Assembly: GCF_000330505.1 (NCBI RefSeq)
Contig: NW_004440426.1
Span: 779,975 to 843,974, forward strand
Reading direction: 5' to 3'
Origin: Entamoeba invadens IP1
Taxonomy: Eukaryota > Evosea > Mastigamoebida > Endamoebidae
DNA: 64,000 nucleotides
Shown here piece by piece: positions 1 through 10,003 of the stretch. Numbering within the stretch: the first letter of the stretch is position 1; every line of letters starts with the position of its first letter. The notes beneath the pieces were generated by a model. That model had not been told where the DNA came from. It made no database searches and saw nothing but the letters and a program-made list of their open reading frames with translations. Both the position numbers and the translations under genes were made by a program.

Positions 1-615
1 TTCAGAAAAGAGGAAGCAATTGTGTGTCTTGACAATATGTATCTGTGCTGTAAGTGGTCCCAAGTCATTATACAATATCACTTTCTTCACACTTTCGTCT
101 TTAAATTTTGTATCGAGAATTTCATAGAGCATCCTTCCTCTATCATTGATGTCTTCCTTCCCACACTTCACGAACGTATCGTTCTGAAAACAGTATACCC
201 AGTCAAGTCTATTTCTGGATGTTTTCTTCTTTGCTTTCTTCGTTGCGGTGTTTTTCTGGTCAGAGCCTTGTACTGTGAAATAATTATTCGCCATCCAAAG
301 GAAAACGGGAATGGCGTCTTTATCGCGTTTGGTTGGATTTTTTCTTTTGCGACAAGACTTGTCGGGCGGCAATTCAGGAGGAGACAAAGATACGTCCATG
401 TAATGCTCGTCATAGACCTTTGAGCCATTGAAATCCCACATCGTAGTCACTCTGAAGTAACTTCGAGACCCAGAATTCTTTTGAGAGTGCCTTTGTTTTG
501 TCGCTATTTCAATGAAACAGTGTTGGCACCTTACAAGTTCCAATTCCCAACAGTGAAGATAAAGATAAGCATCGTTATTAGAGCGAGTGTGGTCGCTGAT
601 CTTTTGTTGTATCAT
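1..615 (-). CDS. Hypothetical protein, 3' end cut off by window edge
   Basis: Reading the minus strand from an ATG at 613-615, the frame stays open for 205 codons and runs off the left end of the window, so this is the N-terminal part of a longer gene. The protein starts MIQQKISDHTRSNNDAYLYL, has a CxxC pair (RCQHCF) near residue 30, a Lys/Arg-rich stretch around residues 85-95 and another around 122-135, and no signal peptide or membrane segment. I do not recognise the family. The open frame ends sharply at the AT-rich upstream region and its base composition is that of coding DNA here, which supports it over the shorter overlapping frames on both strands. The start could be wrong if an upstream exon exists. 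Confidence is good that it codes, low on any role. Confidence 0.75.
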   Translation of the reverse strand, partial: MIQQKISDHTRSNNDAYLYLHCWELELVRCQHCFIEIATKQRHSQKNSGSRSYFRVTTMWDFNGSKVYDEHYMDVSLSPPELPPDKSCRKRKNPTKRDKDAIPVFLWMANNYFTVQGSDQKNTATKKAKKKTSRNRLDWVYCFQNDTFVKCGKEDINDRGRMLYEILDTKFKDESVKKVILYNDLGPLTAQIHIVKTHNCFLFSE

Positions 616-1148
616 TTGGTATTTATATTTTTATAGTTTTATTTTTATTTAAAAAAATACTATTTTTATTATTAATCATTGACATATTTATCTATTTTTT
701 ACCAGATATGTTTTATCAAAAACAATTCATAATATAATCTTAAAAATAATTCCACTATCTCATTATTTTGAATAGTTCAACTTAATTTAAACTTAAAAAA
801 TTTAGTCAAACTATAAAAACAATAGGCTTTTATAGATAATAAAAATCCCTGAGATTTTTATTATCAAAAATTAATATTGTAAATTGTTAATAATTGACTA
901 ATTTTATTGTAAATTATAATAATAATAAATATTATAATATTATAATATTATAATATTATTGTTATAATATAATAGTAAATAAAGAATTATAATGATCTAT
1001 TTTTTAAAAATTTTTTATTTATTTATAATTTTTTTTAAATACTATTATACCATCATCAAGTGACGATTTTTATAACAACTCAATAACGTTTTCGAAGAAC
1101 TAGTATAATAAAATAACAATTTTCTTGTGTCTAGAAAACACGTTAAAT

Positions 1149-1281
1149 CAGAATGTCCAAAAAATCAAAATAAGTCCCAAGTTAAGTGTTTAGACCAATA
1201 CTCCCGTTTTCACAAATCATTTAAATTGTAATATAAAAATCAAAATGATAATTTGGGGAAAATCATTTTTTGGACACTCTG
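1149..1281. mobile_element. 133-bp MITE with terminal inverted repeats
   Basis: The left end CAGAATGTCCAAAAAAT and the right end read in reverse, CAGAGTGTCCAAAAAAT, match at 16 of 17 positions. They are flanked by cgTTAAAT on the left and cTTAAATA on the right. The ends and the size closely resemble the element at 18078-18205, so the two look like one non-autonomous family. The CAGA-type ends are hAT-like, but the TTAA beside each end also leaves piggyBac-type insertion open. No coding content. Confidence 0.6.
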
Positions 1282-1721
1282 CTTAAATAGACATTGTGGA
1301 TGTGATCAAATTTAAAGTCAAAACTGTTACATAAATAAATGCATTTACGTTGAAATATTATCTTTTGCTATTTAATTTTCATTGTTAATAACATATTCAG
1401 AATTATTGTTCGAATAAAAGTCGTTGAAAATTCCAAATAGATTTTTTTTTCACACAGTTATATCAACGTTTTTATAATTCAAAGAATGTGTTAAAAAAGA
1501 ATTCATGTTTTGTATTGTGTTAAAATATTTAAAATGAAAATTATTTTCAGTCTTTCGATATATCAATCATTTGATTTGTTCAATTAAGTATAAACATATG
1601 TTAAATATGCCAACCAAATTTAGGCTACGACTCTTTCATTTCTTTCTTCTTTTTTCATTAAACGATTCTTGTCATAATTCACTTTATTACATTTGGTTTT
1701 CGTTGTCGTTTTTTTTCTGTT

Positions 1722-1729
1722 TATTTAAA
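1722..1729 (+). promoter_or_regulatory. TATA-like TATTTAAA box
   Basis: TATTTAAA lies 28 bp before the ATG at 1757. Entamoeba core promoters are known to use a degenerate TATTTAAA-like box about 30 bp upstream of transcription start and very short 5' leaders, so this is the likely core promoter of the secreted-protein gene. Positional evidence only. Confidence 0.45.
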
Positions 1730-1756
1730 CATATCCTTTCCACTCTTTAAAACACA

Positions 1757-3718
1757 ATGAACATTATTGTCATACTCTCCATCACATCGCTTAGTTATTC
1801 ACTAAACTTGTTTACTAACCCATCATTTGAGACCATGGACGGCACTAAAGTCAAAAATTGGACGCTGAGCTCTTCTTCTGTAATTTACAAAGCCGACTCA
1901 AAAGAAGGTACCCAATCAATAAAGATCACTGGGACTACAAAAATTGAATCAGTTGACCAGAACATACCCTTTGAGGAAGGTTTTCAATACCAACTCTGTT
2001 GCTATGCAAAACTTACAAATAACACAAAAGCTTTCTTCCAATTTTCCATTGAAGAAAGAGCTGATGGTAAGTATGTGACTGGGTACTATAGTCAGGCGTA
2101 CAGCCGAAGCAATGGGTGGGAACAGTTTTGCTTTAAAACACCTGAAATAAAAAACAGCAGTCACACATTTGATGCCATGTTTTATGTTCACAAAGACACG
2201 TCAGGCGTTGTATTAATAGACAGTGTCTCTGCAACAAAAGTAGTAGCTTGGCTTGAGAACGTTGAAGTAAACAGTTATAGACAAGAAATAGAAGACTCCC
2301 AGAAGAACTTTGAAGTGTTCATTAAACACAACGCTTCAACAGAAATTAAATATACTAACTTTAAAATGACTGTAAACATATTAAAAAACAATGTTATAAA
2401 GAAGACAAAGACTCTTGACGTGACTTCACAACTTATTTCTTGCACTTTTTATAACGAATTTACAGAGAAGGGGATATATGTTGTTGTCGCCGAGTTGTTA
2501 TATATACCAGACAATACAAAAGAGCTTGTCAAAACTCAATTCAATCGAGTCAGCGATAAGCAAAGGAAATACAAATTTGATAAATACGGAAGGGTCTATG
2601 AAAATGGCAAACTGACGTTACCCATTGGGATGTACTTTTCTGTTATCACAGAAGAAGAAATGGATTTAATGAACAAAACTCATATAACTATCATGTTACC
2701 TTACAATAAGCCAAACATTGCAATGTTAGACACAATGAACACTAAATATGGTGAAAACCTCAAAGCTGTCATTTCTGTGAAAGATTTGTACTCTTACGAT
2801 TTAGCCACTTGTAATAAAGTCAGAGACTATCCCAACACTGAGTACAAAACACTTCTCAACTACTTGGAGATGTACAAAAACCATCCAAATGTCTTTGCGT
2901 GGTATGTCGACGATGAAACACCTGAATGTGGACTTGATGAAATGATTAACTTGACTATGACTGTCAGAGATAAAGACCCAAATCATCCATGTTACTCAGT
3001 CTATTTCCAGTACTCTAAGACGGTGACCTTTTTGCCTGCTTTCGATGCTTATGGAATGGACATATACCCAGTAAATCAGTCCACTGTATACTCAGTCTAC
3101 TTCGCACAGAAGTACATAAATGATGCAACTATGGGAAGACGTTCAACATGGCCAGCAATTCAAGTGTTGAATAACCAGGCGTACGAAAAGCAAAATGCAA
3201 AATACCGCGCTCCAACACTTCAAGAACTCCGAGCGATGAATTGGCTGAGTTTCATCGGAGGCGCAAAAGGCGTCTTCTATTATTCATACTTTGATTTGAT
3301 ACGAATGAACAGCACTGATCCTTTTGAAGAAAGATGGAAAGACATTGTCCAATCAAGTGATGAAGTCTACAATCTTCAAAACGTCATTCTTTCAATTGAA
3401 GAGCCCTCAATTTATAGTGTTGAAGTTGAAACAGACAAAGTCGTCTTTACAAAACGGAGAGTTGGCAACGACGATTACTTTATCGTTTGTAACGCAGACG
3501 AAAAAAGTGAGAGAACAGCAACAATACAGCTTATAGGAAATGGCTACCAGAAGGTAATGGGAATAGGACATGAAGAGAGTGTAGATGGAAAATTAATTAT
3601 TCACTTGAAACCAGTCGATGTCTTCATTATCAAATTCGAGTCTTCTGCCAATCAAGCAGATTCGTCTCTAGTTCAACTTGTGGTTCTCCTCAGTATATTG
3701 CTCATTGTAGCTTTTTAA
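1757..3718 (+). CDS. Secreted GPI-anchor-type protein with glycosidase-like barrel
   Basis: The 653-residue single-exon product begins with a signal peptide (MNIIVILSITSLSYSLN) and ends in a short hydrophobic tail (VQLVVLLSILLIVAF) right after a small polar stretch, the layout of a GPI-anchor signal. Residues about 20-165 (TNPSFETMDG... to LIDSVSATKV) look like a galactose-binding-like beta-sandwich of the carbohydrate-binding-module type. Residues about 290-570 resemble a TIM-barrel glycoside hydrolase: GMYFSV, NVFAWYVDDETP (acidic pair at a strand end), YGMDIYP and GGAKGVFYYSYFD. A small C-terminal beta domain follows. Many NxS/T sites fit a surface glycoprotein. A role in cleaving or binding surface or dietary glycans is inferred; the exact GH family is not assigned, and the catalytic residues are guesses. 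Confidence 0.85.
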   Translation: MNIIVILSITSLSYSLNLFTNPSFETMDGTKVKNWTLSSSSVIYKADSKEGTQSIKITGTTKIESVDQNIPFEEGFQYQLCCYAKLTNNTKAFFQFSIEERADGKYVTGYYSQAYSRSNGWEQFCFKTPEIKNSSHTFDAMFYVHKDTSGVVLIDSVSATKVVAWLENVEVNSYRQEIEDSQKNFEVFIKHNASTEIKYTNFKMTVNILKNNVIKKTKTLDVTSQLISCTFYNEFTEKGIYVVVAELLYIPDNTKELVKTQFNRVSDKQRKYKFDKYGRVYENGKLTLPIGMYFSVITEEEMDLMNKTHITIMLPYNKPNIAMLDTMNTKYGENLKAVISVKDLYSYDLATCNKVRDYPNTEYKTLLNYLEMYKNHPNVFAWYVDDETPECGLDEMINLTMTVRDKDPNHPCYSVYFQYSKTVTFLPAFDAYGMDIYPVNQSTVYSVYFAQKYINDATMGRRSTWPAIQVLNNQAYEKQNAKYRAPTLQELRAMNWLSFIGGAKGVFYYSYFDLIRMNSTDPFEERWKDIVQSSDEVYNLQNVILSIEEPSIYSVEVETDKVVFTKRRVGNDDYFIVCNADEKSERTATIQLIGNGYQKVMGIGHEESVDGKLIIHLKPVDVFIIKFESSANQADSSLVQLVVLLSILLIVAF

Positions 3719-3932
3719 GTTAAATACTTTTAAGTTTTATTTTTTAGTATCGATACTATATACAAGTATTATTATTTATTAATATTAAAATTAATAACTT
3801 TTAATTAATTTAACTAAAACTGTCTTTACTATTTAATCAAATAATAACTAAATAATAACTAAACAAATAACTAAACCAAAGTGACACATAACATAATAAC
3901 ACTCACTTCATAGAACAACAACAATTGACTCA

Positions 3933-4437
3933 TCACTCACACCCTCTTTTCTTCAAATAATATTTCATTTTCCGACACCAATTGTCATGTTCACAGACCT
4001 CAATCAAGTGGAATTCTATTTCTTCTTCATTGGCATTTGGTCTGATCGGATGGACCTCAGGCTCTTCTCCAATAAGCTTAATGATATCATCTCTCACATT
4101 TTTATCAACTTCATTGCAGCTGTGCAATTTCGGCGATTGTGGCTGCGAAATGACTGGCGAAATCCCTCTTTCAAGATTCTTGTCAATCATCTCTTGATCC
4201 CCAAACACTTTTTTAAGCTTTGCCGGTTCTTTGCATGAGCTTATAAACGTCCTATAAATCAAGTCTGCATGGTATATGATAGTCGAATTAATTTCCTTCA
4301 TTTTTGTGTTAAAGAAACACAAAATCTGCTCGAAGCTGGTCATCATTTTCGCGCTCTTTGCGTTCATTATGAGTATAGTCGAAGCAATAAACAAGTGGAA
4401 TCTTCTTGATGGGAAAGCAAAGATGCTCTATAAATAA

Positions 4438-4534
<97 letters not shown>

Positions 4535-6045
4535 CATCCCATATTCTAAACACAGTCTTTGAGTCAAACTCTCGTTTAAAAAGCAGAAGCAACCATTGGT
4601 ATATAAAGGTGAACCCCCCACAATTTTTGACTATAGCGTCGTACAACCCTTTATCAAGAACTTCAATAATAGTCGAAAAAGATGTCAGAACGTCTTCTGT
4701 CTTATTTGTACAAAATGGATTAATAAATTCCATGACATTACAAAACAAAGAGAAAAGTTTTGTCTCATCTTTAGTGATTTGGTATAACATAATGAAAATA
4801 TCTGTGCAGCCCTGTTTAAATCCGACGGTCCGGTGTGACGCGCAATACGCCTCAATTATTTTTTTCATTAGTCTCCCCTCTTTGGACCATTTCTTGACAA
4901 AGGTGTTATCAATTTCAGTCCTTGGTATATCAAGTGTGATGTCATTCTTTAACTTCTCCCAGTCATCGGCATTCACCACGTTTAAGTAATCGACCAATAT
5001 TAATGACGGAAAGTATAAATTGGAATAGTCAGTCCCAAGGCATACTTCCCATGCAAAGAGTCTGACTTCACTCTTCGCGCCACTATAAAACAGTTCAGAC
5101 CGTATTGTAGCCTCTGAAGCATACTTATTAATAGTGTCCTCGCCTACCTCTGAATCCAATTTTTGCTCCGGGAAAAACGCCTGGAAGTTCGTCTCTTTCT
5201 CTTCGTAAGATGTTGAAATGCACGTCTCGTGAAACATCGACTTTTGAATCTTCTGAGGAGACGCCAAAACAAAGCGACAAACACTTTTCGATCGCTGTCG
5301 CTTTGTCGGTAACGTGTCTGCCATTTTCAGCGGAGAGTTCTTGACGGATGACGGGCTACCACTTAAAGTTCCCAACGGCGACAAGTTTTGTACATTTTGC
5401 GAGGCACTGAGTTTATTTGGGGTGTTTAATTCGACAGTCGGTGATCCTTCGGCGTTCTGTTTGTTGATTAAAAATGTTTCATTTTTGTCTCTTAAAAGAA
5501 ATGAATTTGATGTTAAAATTTTTACTGTTTCAAATCCATAGATCTGAAATTCTTCAAAAGAACATCAACAGTCTCGCGAGAAGGAAACAGAAGTCGGGGT
5601 ATTTCAGAAAGACCGAAGAGTCAGAAACGAAGTTCACTTTATTTGCACTCACCTTAGTAATAGGGTGAGGGGTTTGAATTTGTGTGACTATGATCCTCTG
5701 TAAGTGCTCCACTTTTATTATATAATTGAAGTCATCTAATTGGCAGTTTTTATTGTTTGAAAAGACCGAAATGGGGTGATATCGTAAAGAACAAGTCGTT
5801 CCTATTAAACACAATTCTAAAGTTCCAGTTAATAGAGTCGAACCCTCATTTATACAGATGTTTGAAAAGTTAAAAATCGTTTCCTCCAAACTCGAAAAAT
5901 TCGAGATGGACCTTAAACTGTATCTCTTGTCACTCTTGGGCTTAGTTGATGACAGTCTTGATAATAACATCTTTAAGTTTACGAGTTCCTCTTCTAATAT
6001 TATAAATACGATTATTTCATAATTAAAATGCCCGATTTTATACAT
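3933..6045 (-). CDS. TBC-domain Rab GTPase-activating protein, 3 exons
   Basis: Three minus-strand frames join in phase into one protein of about 631 residues. Exon 1 is 6045-5653, intron 1 (GTGAGT...CAG) 5652-5544, exon 2 5543-4536, intron 2 (GTTTGT...TAG) 4535-4428, exon 3 4427-3933. The N-terminal region is a PH/GRAM-like beta domain completed across intron 1 (IYGFETVKI, FLLRDKNETFLI). The TBC domain starts in exon 2: the arginine finger ITLDIPRT (IxxDxxR) and the glutamine finger FKQG (YxQ) are both present, so catalysis is likely kept. The join ...VFRIWD|SIFAFPSRRFHLFIAST restores a typical TBC C-terminal helix pair. TBC proteins speed GTP hydrolysis on Rabs in membrane traffic; the target Rab cannot be read from sequence. 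Intron 1's ends are unlike the usual GTTTGT...TAG and are the least certain part. Confidence 0.85.
4428..4535 (-). repeat. (AAT)n microsatellite filling an intron
   Basis: Positions about 4437-4530 are about 31 uninterrupted AAT units. The tract sits between the donor GTTTGT (complement of 4530-4535) and the acceptor TAG (complement of 4428-4430), so nearly the whole 108-nt intron is the repeat. Left unspliced it would read as a long run of Tyr, Ile or Leu depending on frame, and it has no in-frame stop in the TBC frame until after the tract. Confidence 0.9.
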
Positions 6046-7287
6046 TTCTTTATACCTCTATTAAATAGAAAAGTCTTTTTCTTTGTTTTTCAAAAGATTT
6101 ATTTAAAAAAAGGTGTCTTTTGGTTACTGTTGATTGCATATATATGTCGTTGGTTTTGTTTTATGGTTATAATTATAATAATTAATATTTTTAATATATA
6201 ATTATTAATTATTAAAATAATTGGTATATTGTATTCATTAACGCCGATAATTCATATCAAACGATTTATTTCTATTTTTTATTTTTATTAACACGTTTTT
6301 TCCCCGTGTTTGTACATCTTTTTTTGCTACTTTTCAAATTACATTAATATTTTTCCGAAATAACTTACAAATTATATTTTTTTTATCTATTTTTAATAAT
6401 TCTATATTAAAATATAGAAAACAATTGAACTAAATATTAATATAATAATATTAAAAATAGTAGTAAATAGTTTTTCTTGGCATTTTTTTATTTCAGAAAA
6501 TTAAATCATTTCAGAAAAATATTATTATTATAGAGTTAATTATTCATATTAATATTATTTTAATCATAAAATTTGTTGAAATTATTTTTTTAATATTATT
6601 TATAATGGTATATTTTATGTTATTGTTTAGTTATAAATTAACATTATTTTTTTCATTATATTTTTAATTACTTTTGTGGATGAAAACCAATATTTTTGTG
6701 AAATCGGATTTTTCAATAAGTTCACTTTTTTAACCTTTGTAAATTAAAAATTATTAATTTTTTTTCAAACATTTTTTGATATAATAATCTAATTAAATAA
6801 CCACAAATTGTAACTTTAATTCCTTTTTACAATAAAAAAATATTTAAAATAAATAACTATAAGTTATAGTTTGTTTATTATAGATAAAATCAAAAAACTA
6901 AAATCTTTTTTATTCACAAATGTAATAGTGTGCAACCATATGATTGAGAAGTGTCGGTGATAAAAACAAATGGAGTTAGATTTAAATGTGTTCATTAAAT
7001 ATGTTTAAACAAAAGAACAAAGGTTGGTATCAATGATAATAACAAAATTCAATGTAAGACAAAATGAATTTTTATTTTAAGTGACTATTATAAATAATTA
7101 ATAAATTAATTAATTTTACTATTATTAATTTATTTGTTTTTTTATTATTAACAAATTAGAAAATAATTAGAAAATACCATTTAATTATTTAATTAATAAG
7201 TATAACAAAATAACACAAAAAAGACATGAATGGTATGTGAAGTTCAAGTCGAACCAATTAATAAAAAAATTTGATAAAATTCAGTCT
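6046..7287. other. Intergenic, AT-rich, nothing recognised
   Basis: A 1.2-kb stretch of strongly AT-rich, low-complexity sequence between two minus-strand genes. I see no coding frame, tRNA or inverted-repeat element. Its right end holds the 3' end signals of the gene starting at 9540, its left end the promoter of the TBC gene. Confidence 0.6.
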
Positions 7288-9540
7288 CTATGCTTTAACT
7301 TCTTCCAATTTCTGTTCGGTCTTTTCAACCTTCTCTTCCTTCTTCTCTTCTTTGTTTGTAGTTGTTTCTTTGTCTTCTTGAGGTTTTTCCTCCTCCTTCT
7401 TGGCAGTAATATTCTCTCCTTCTATTACAGGTTTCGGCTTTTCTTCTTCCATTGCTGGTTTGTGTTCTTCCAACTTAGTTTCTTCTTTGGGGGGTTCCAC
7501 TTCCATTTTTTTCTCTTCAACAGGTTCCTCTTTCTTCTCTTCTTTACACTCTTCCTTTGCAACTTCTTCTTTACTCGTCTTGCTGTCTACCTTTTCAGTG
7601 GTCTCCTTGTGCTCCTTTAGTTTCTCTTCTTTGGCCTCTTTTTTGTCCTTATACTTCTTCAGTGTTTCTTTGCGCTTCTTAACTCCAGTCGCTTCTTCTT
7701 TTTTATCTCCAGCTGGTGCGTCTGTCTCGACTAATTTCTCTTTCTCTTCTTTAAACTCTCCATCAACCAAGTACGTCTCTGGACTTAAAAGTTTCATTTC
7801 AGATATGCAGTCGTACAGCCACTCCTCCTTCACGGCAAATCCATCCGTTCTTCTTGTCGCATCGCATTTAAATTCGTGGAGCCCAACTAAGACGTAATTC
7901 GCATTCTTAATTCGTGCAATCAGTTCGCCTCCAAGCTGCTCCACCCACTTTCTAATAACTGGGTCTCGTATTTTGAGCTCCCCAAATATCGCAACAGTTT
8001 TGTTCTCAAACAATTTCTCATTGACACTCCCTTTCACACCAGGAAATTTGTCTTTCATCAAATATTGTGTCACTGGAAGTGCCTTATCTGCCTTGTGTGA
8101 TTCTTTGATATAGTCTTTGCTGACTATAGGAAGACCTTGGACCAAGCTGTCGATGATTTCAATGGTACGCTTCCCATCATCAGAAACAACCACATCTGCT
8201 TTCCCATTCATTCCTGTTAATGTGAATAGCCCCTTCTTCGAGATCTCCTTCTTCAGTGTTTTCTCAACCTTTCTATCATTGCCAAGTATCTTCACCGTCT
8301 TGCCACTCGTCCCTTTCTTGACTACAGTAACTTCTCTCTTCGCCTTTCTTCCTCGCGTCTTGTGTTTCACTCGATCATCCTCAGAGTCAGTATCTTCCGG
8401 TTGATACGAATCTTCTTCTTCAGAAGAATACTCCAAAGATTCTTCCTCTTCATCAGAGACTTCTTCGATGACCTCCTTCTTTGCTTTCCTTCCTCTCCGG
8501 GGTCGCAACTTCTTCGGAGACTCTTCCTCTTCCATCATCTTCTCTTTCTTAGTTTTCGCTCTCTCCACATTTGTCTTCCTCCCGCGCTTCTTCTGAATCT
8601 TTTGCGCAATTTGTGGAGCAACTTCCAGCAGTGGTTCTATCGAAATGAGTGACACTTTATATTCATTTGCACTCTTCACAATGAAGATGAGCTTGTCTTC
8701 ACTAATTAAAGCATTCAGTATTTGACTCTTCGGCACTACAATTGATGTAATGACTTCCTTCTTATCTAAGTTAAACACATTGATCATCCCATCCTCTCCT
8801 GTTGTCAAGATATACCCATCGTTATAACTATTGATCGCAGTCACTTTATAGTTCTTGTTCTCTTTCTTGTCGCAATGCGCGTAGAAGACAAACTGCGCCT
8901 CATTCTTTTCAAGACAGTTGATGCGGCCTTCTTCGTTCCCAACTACTATGTATTTGTCATCTTTTGTCACACAGACAGACTGTGACTCACCGTACGTCTT
9001 CATCACACCATTGTTAAAGTAAACATCATCCTTCGACTCACACGCCTTCCCAGTGATGACTTCAACTCCTTTCTTTATCGCAAACGCAGCAAGAGTCCCG
9101 TTGCACCTAATTTGATTGATGTCGGGAAATTCTAGGGTTTTGACCTCTTGAAGTTCCTCGTCAAAGACTAACGTCTTGTTCTCTTCGGTCGCTACAACCA
9201 TGATTTCATTCGTCGCGGCTATTTGTGTGCACTTCTCCTTAATCTCTTTGACCTTCGCGAGTGCATCGGCGTCGACTTTAAATATCGCGTGCTCTGAGAG
9301 AATGTAATAGTTCCCGTTAAAGACACAACTCCCAATAAATTTCTCTTTTTGATCTTTCTCGTCTTTCGGTGTTTTTTCCTCAGTTTTGTCGTCGTTTTTA
9401 AGAACCGCCGTTCCGTTCATTAAAGTGATCAAAAGCGATTTCGAAGATTTCGCAGAGACTGAAGTGATTTCGTCTTTTGTTGTGTAAAGCTCAGTTGACT
9501 CATATTTCGATTCGGTTATGTTGTCATACCAACGTGACAT
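7288..9540 (-). CDS. Bub3/Rae1-like propeller fused to tandem BRCT domains
   Basis: The 750-residue single-exon product has three parts. Residues about 1-310 resemble the Bub3/Rae1 beta-propeller: the stretch DDKYIVVGNEEGRINCL, then FVFYAHCDKKENKNYKVTAI, then ILTTGEDGMINVFNLDKK follows the order of Bub3's EGRV...FKCHR...VNAISF...GGSDG...NIWD segment. Residues about 315-400 carry three basic RGRK motifs (KKRGRKT, PRRGRKAKK, TRGRKAKRE) like AT-hooks, split by Ser/Glu-rich acid runs. Residues about 410-600 look like two BRCT repeats (DGLPIV-like QGLPIVSKDYIKES; then LFENKTVAIFG...VEQLGGEL...EEWLYDCI). The last 150 residues are a Lys/Glu-rich tail. Bub3-family propellers bind short peptide motifs and BRCT pairs bind phosphopeptides, so a nuclear chromatin or damage/spindle adaptor is inferred. 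The propeller call rests on one segment by eye. Confidence 0.75.
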   Translation of the reverse strand: MSRWYDNITESKYESTELYTTKDEITSVSAKSSKSLLITLMNGTAVLKNDDKTEEKTPKDEKDQKEKFIGSCVFNGNYYILSEHAIFKVDADALAKVKEIKEKCTQIAATNEIMVVATEENKTLVFDEELQEVKTLEFPDINQIRCNGTLAAFAIKKGVEVITGKACESKDDVYFNNGVMKTYGESQSVCVTKDDKYIVVGNEEGRINCLEKNEAQFVFYAHCDKKENKNYKVTAINSYNDGYILTTGEDGMINVFNLDKKEVITSIVVPKSQILNALISEDKLIFIVKSANEYKVSLISIEPLLEVAPQIAQKIQKKRGRKTNVERAKTKKEKMMEEEESPKKLRPRRGRKAKKEVIEEVSDEEEESLEYSSEEEDSYQPEDTDSEDDRVKHKTRGRKAKREVTVVKKGTSGKTVKILGNDRKVEKTLKKEISKKGLFTLTGMNGKADVVVSDDGKRTIEIIDSLVQGLPIVSKDYIKESHKADKALPVTQYLMKDKFPGVKGSVNEKLFENKTVAIFGELKIRDPVIRKWVEQLGGELIARIKNANYVLVGLHEFKCDATRRTDGFAVKEEWLYDCISEMKLLSPETYLVDGEFKEEKEKLVETDAPAGDKKEEATGVKKRKETLKKYKDKKEAKEEKLKEHKETTEKVDSKTSKEEVAKEECKEEKKEEPVEEKKMEVEPPKEETKLEEHKPAMEEEKPKPVIEGENITAKKEEEKPQEDKETTTNKEEKKEEKVEKTEQKLEEVKA

Positions 9541-10003
9541 CGTGATTTGGAGTTAATTAACGAGTTCCTCTTAAAAACACTCATCCAAGTCTCTTCTTGA
9601 TCTATAGTTCTATATAAGTTTCTTATTAATTTAAATATAGTACTTCTATGTATTTTAATACTTAAGAATTAGATAAAAAAGTAGTCTCGGCATTTCTACC
9701 GTATTAGACGCTTTTTCTTATCTTATTAATTATTTATACAACTTAACTAGTGTTTTTCAAAGACAAATGACGTGGTGCCATTTATTATTGTTTAGCCGTT
9801 TTATTTTTGGATGATCAGTAAAAAGAGAAAAACAATAACATTTTAATAACATTCAAATAACAATTTATCAATTTTTTCAATTTTTTTTTAATAATTAATT
9901 TTCTTACACTTTTAATTTATTCAATGTATTAATTATAAATAATATAAATAAATTAAAATAATAGTAACTTATCCAACTTGTCAAATAATCCAAGAAAGTC
10001 AAA
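9541..10003. other. Divergent promoter region
   Basis: AT-rich spacer between two divergently transcribed genes (9540 leftward, 10004 rightward), so it should hold both promoters. No gene or repeat element is visible. Confidence 0.6.

Larger units (their letters stand above)
616..1756. other. Intergenic, AT-rich, holds a ~130-bp MITE
   Basis: No coding frame is convincing here. The stretch is very AT-rich with a run of TAATAT-type repeats around 905-975, a small inverted-repeat element at 1149-1281 (listed separately) and the likely promoter of the 1757 gene at its right end. Confidence 0.7.

Noticed and set aside
22..423. 133-codon plus-strand frame at the left edge
   Set aside because: Antisense to a longer minus-strand open frame (1-615) that has better coding character.
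4428..5384. Long frame ending in a run of more than 30 Tyr
   Set aside because: The Tyr run is the (AAT)n tract read through a GTTTGT...TAG intron; splicing removes it and restores the TBC domain.
7237..8652. Ser/Phe/Leu-rich plus-strand frames
   Set aside because: Antisense shadows of the Lys/Glu-rich coding region of the Bub3-BRCT gene; the composition is the mirror of GAA/AAG codons.
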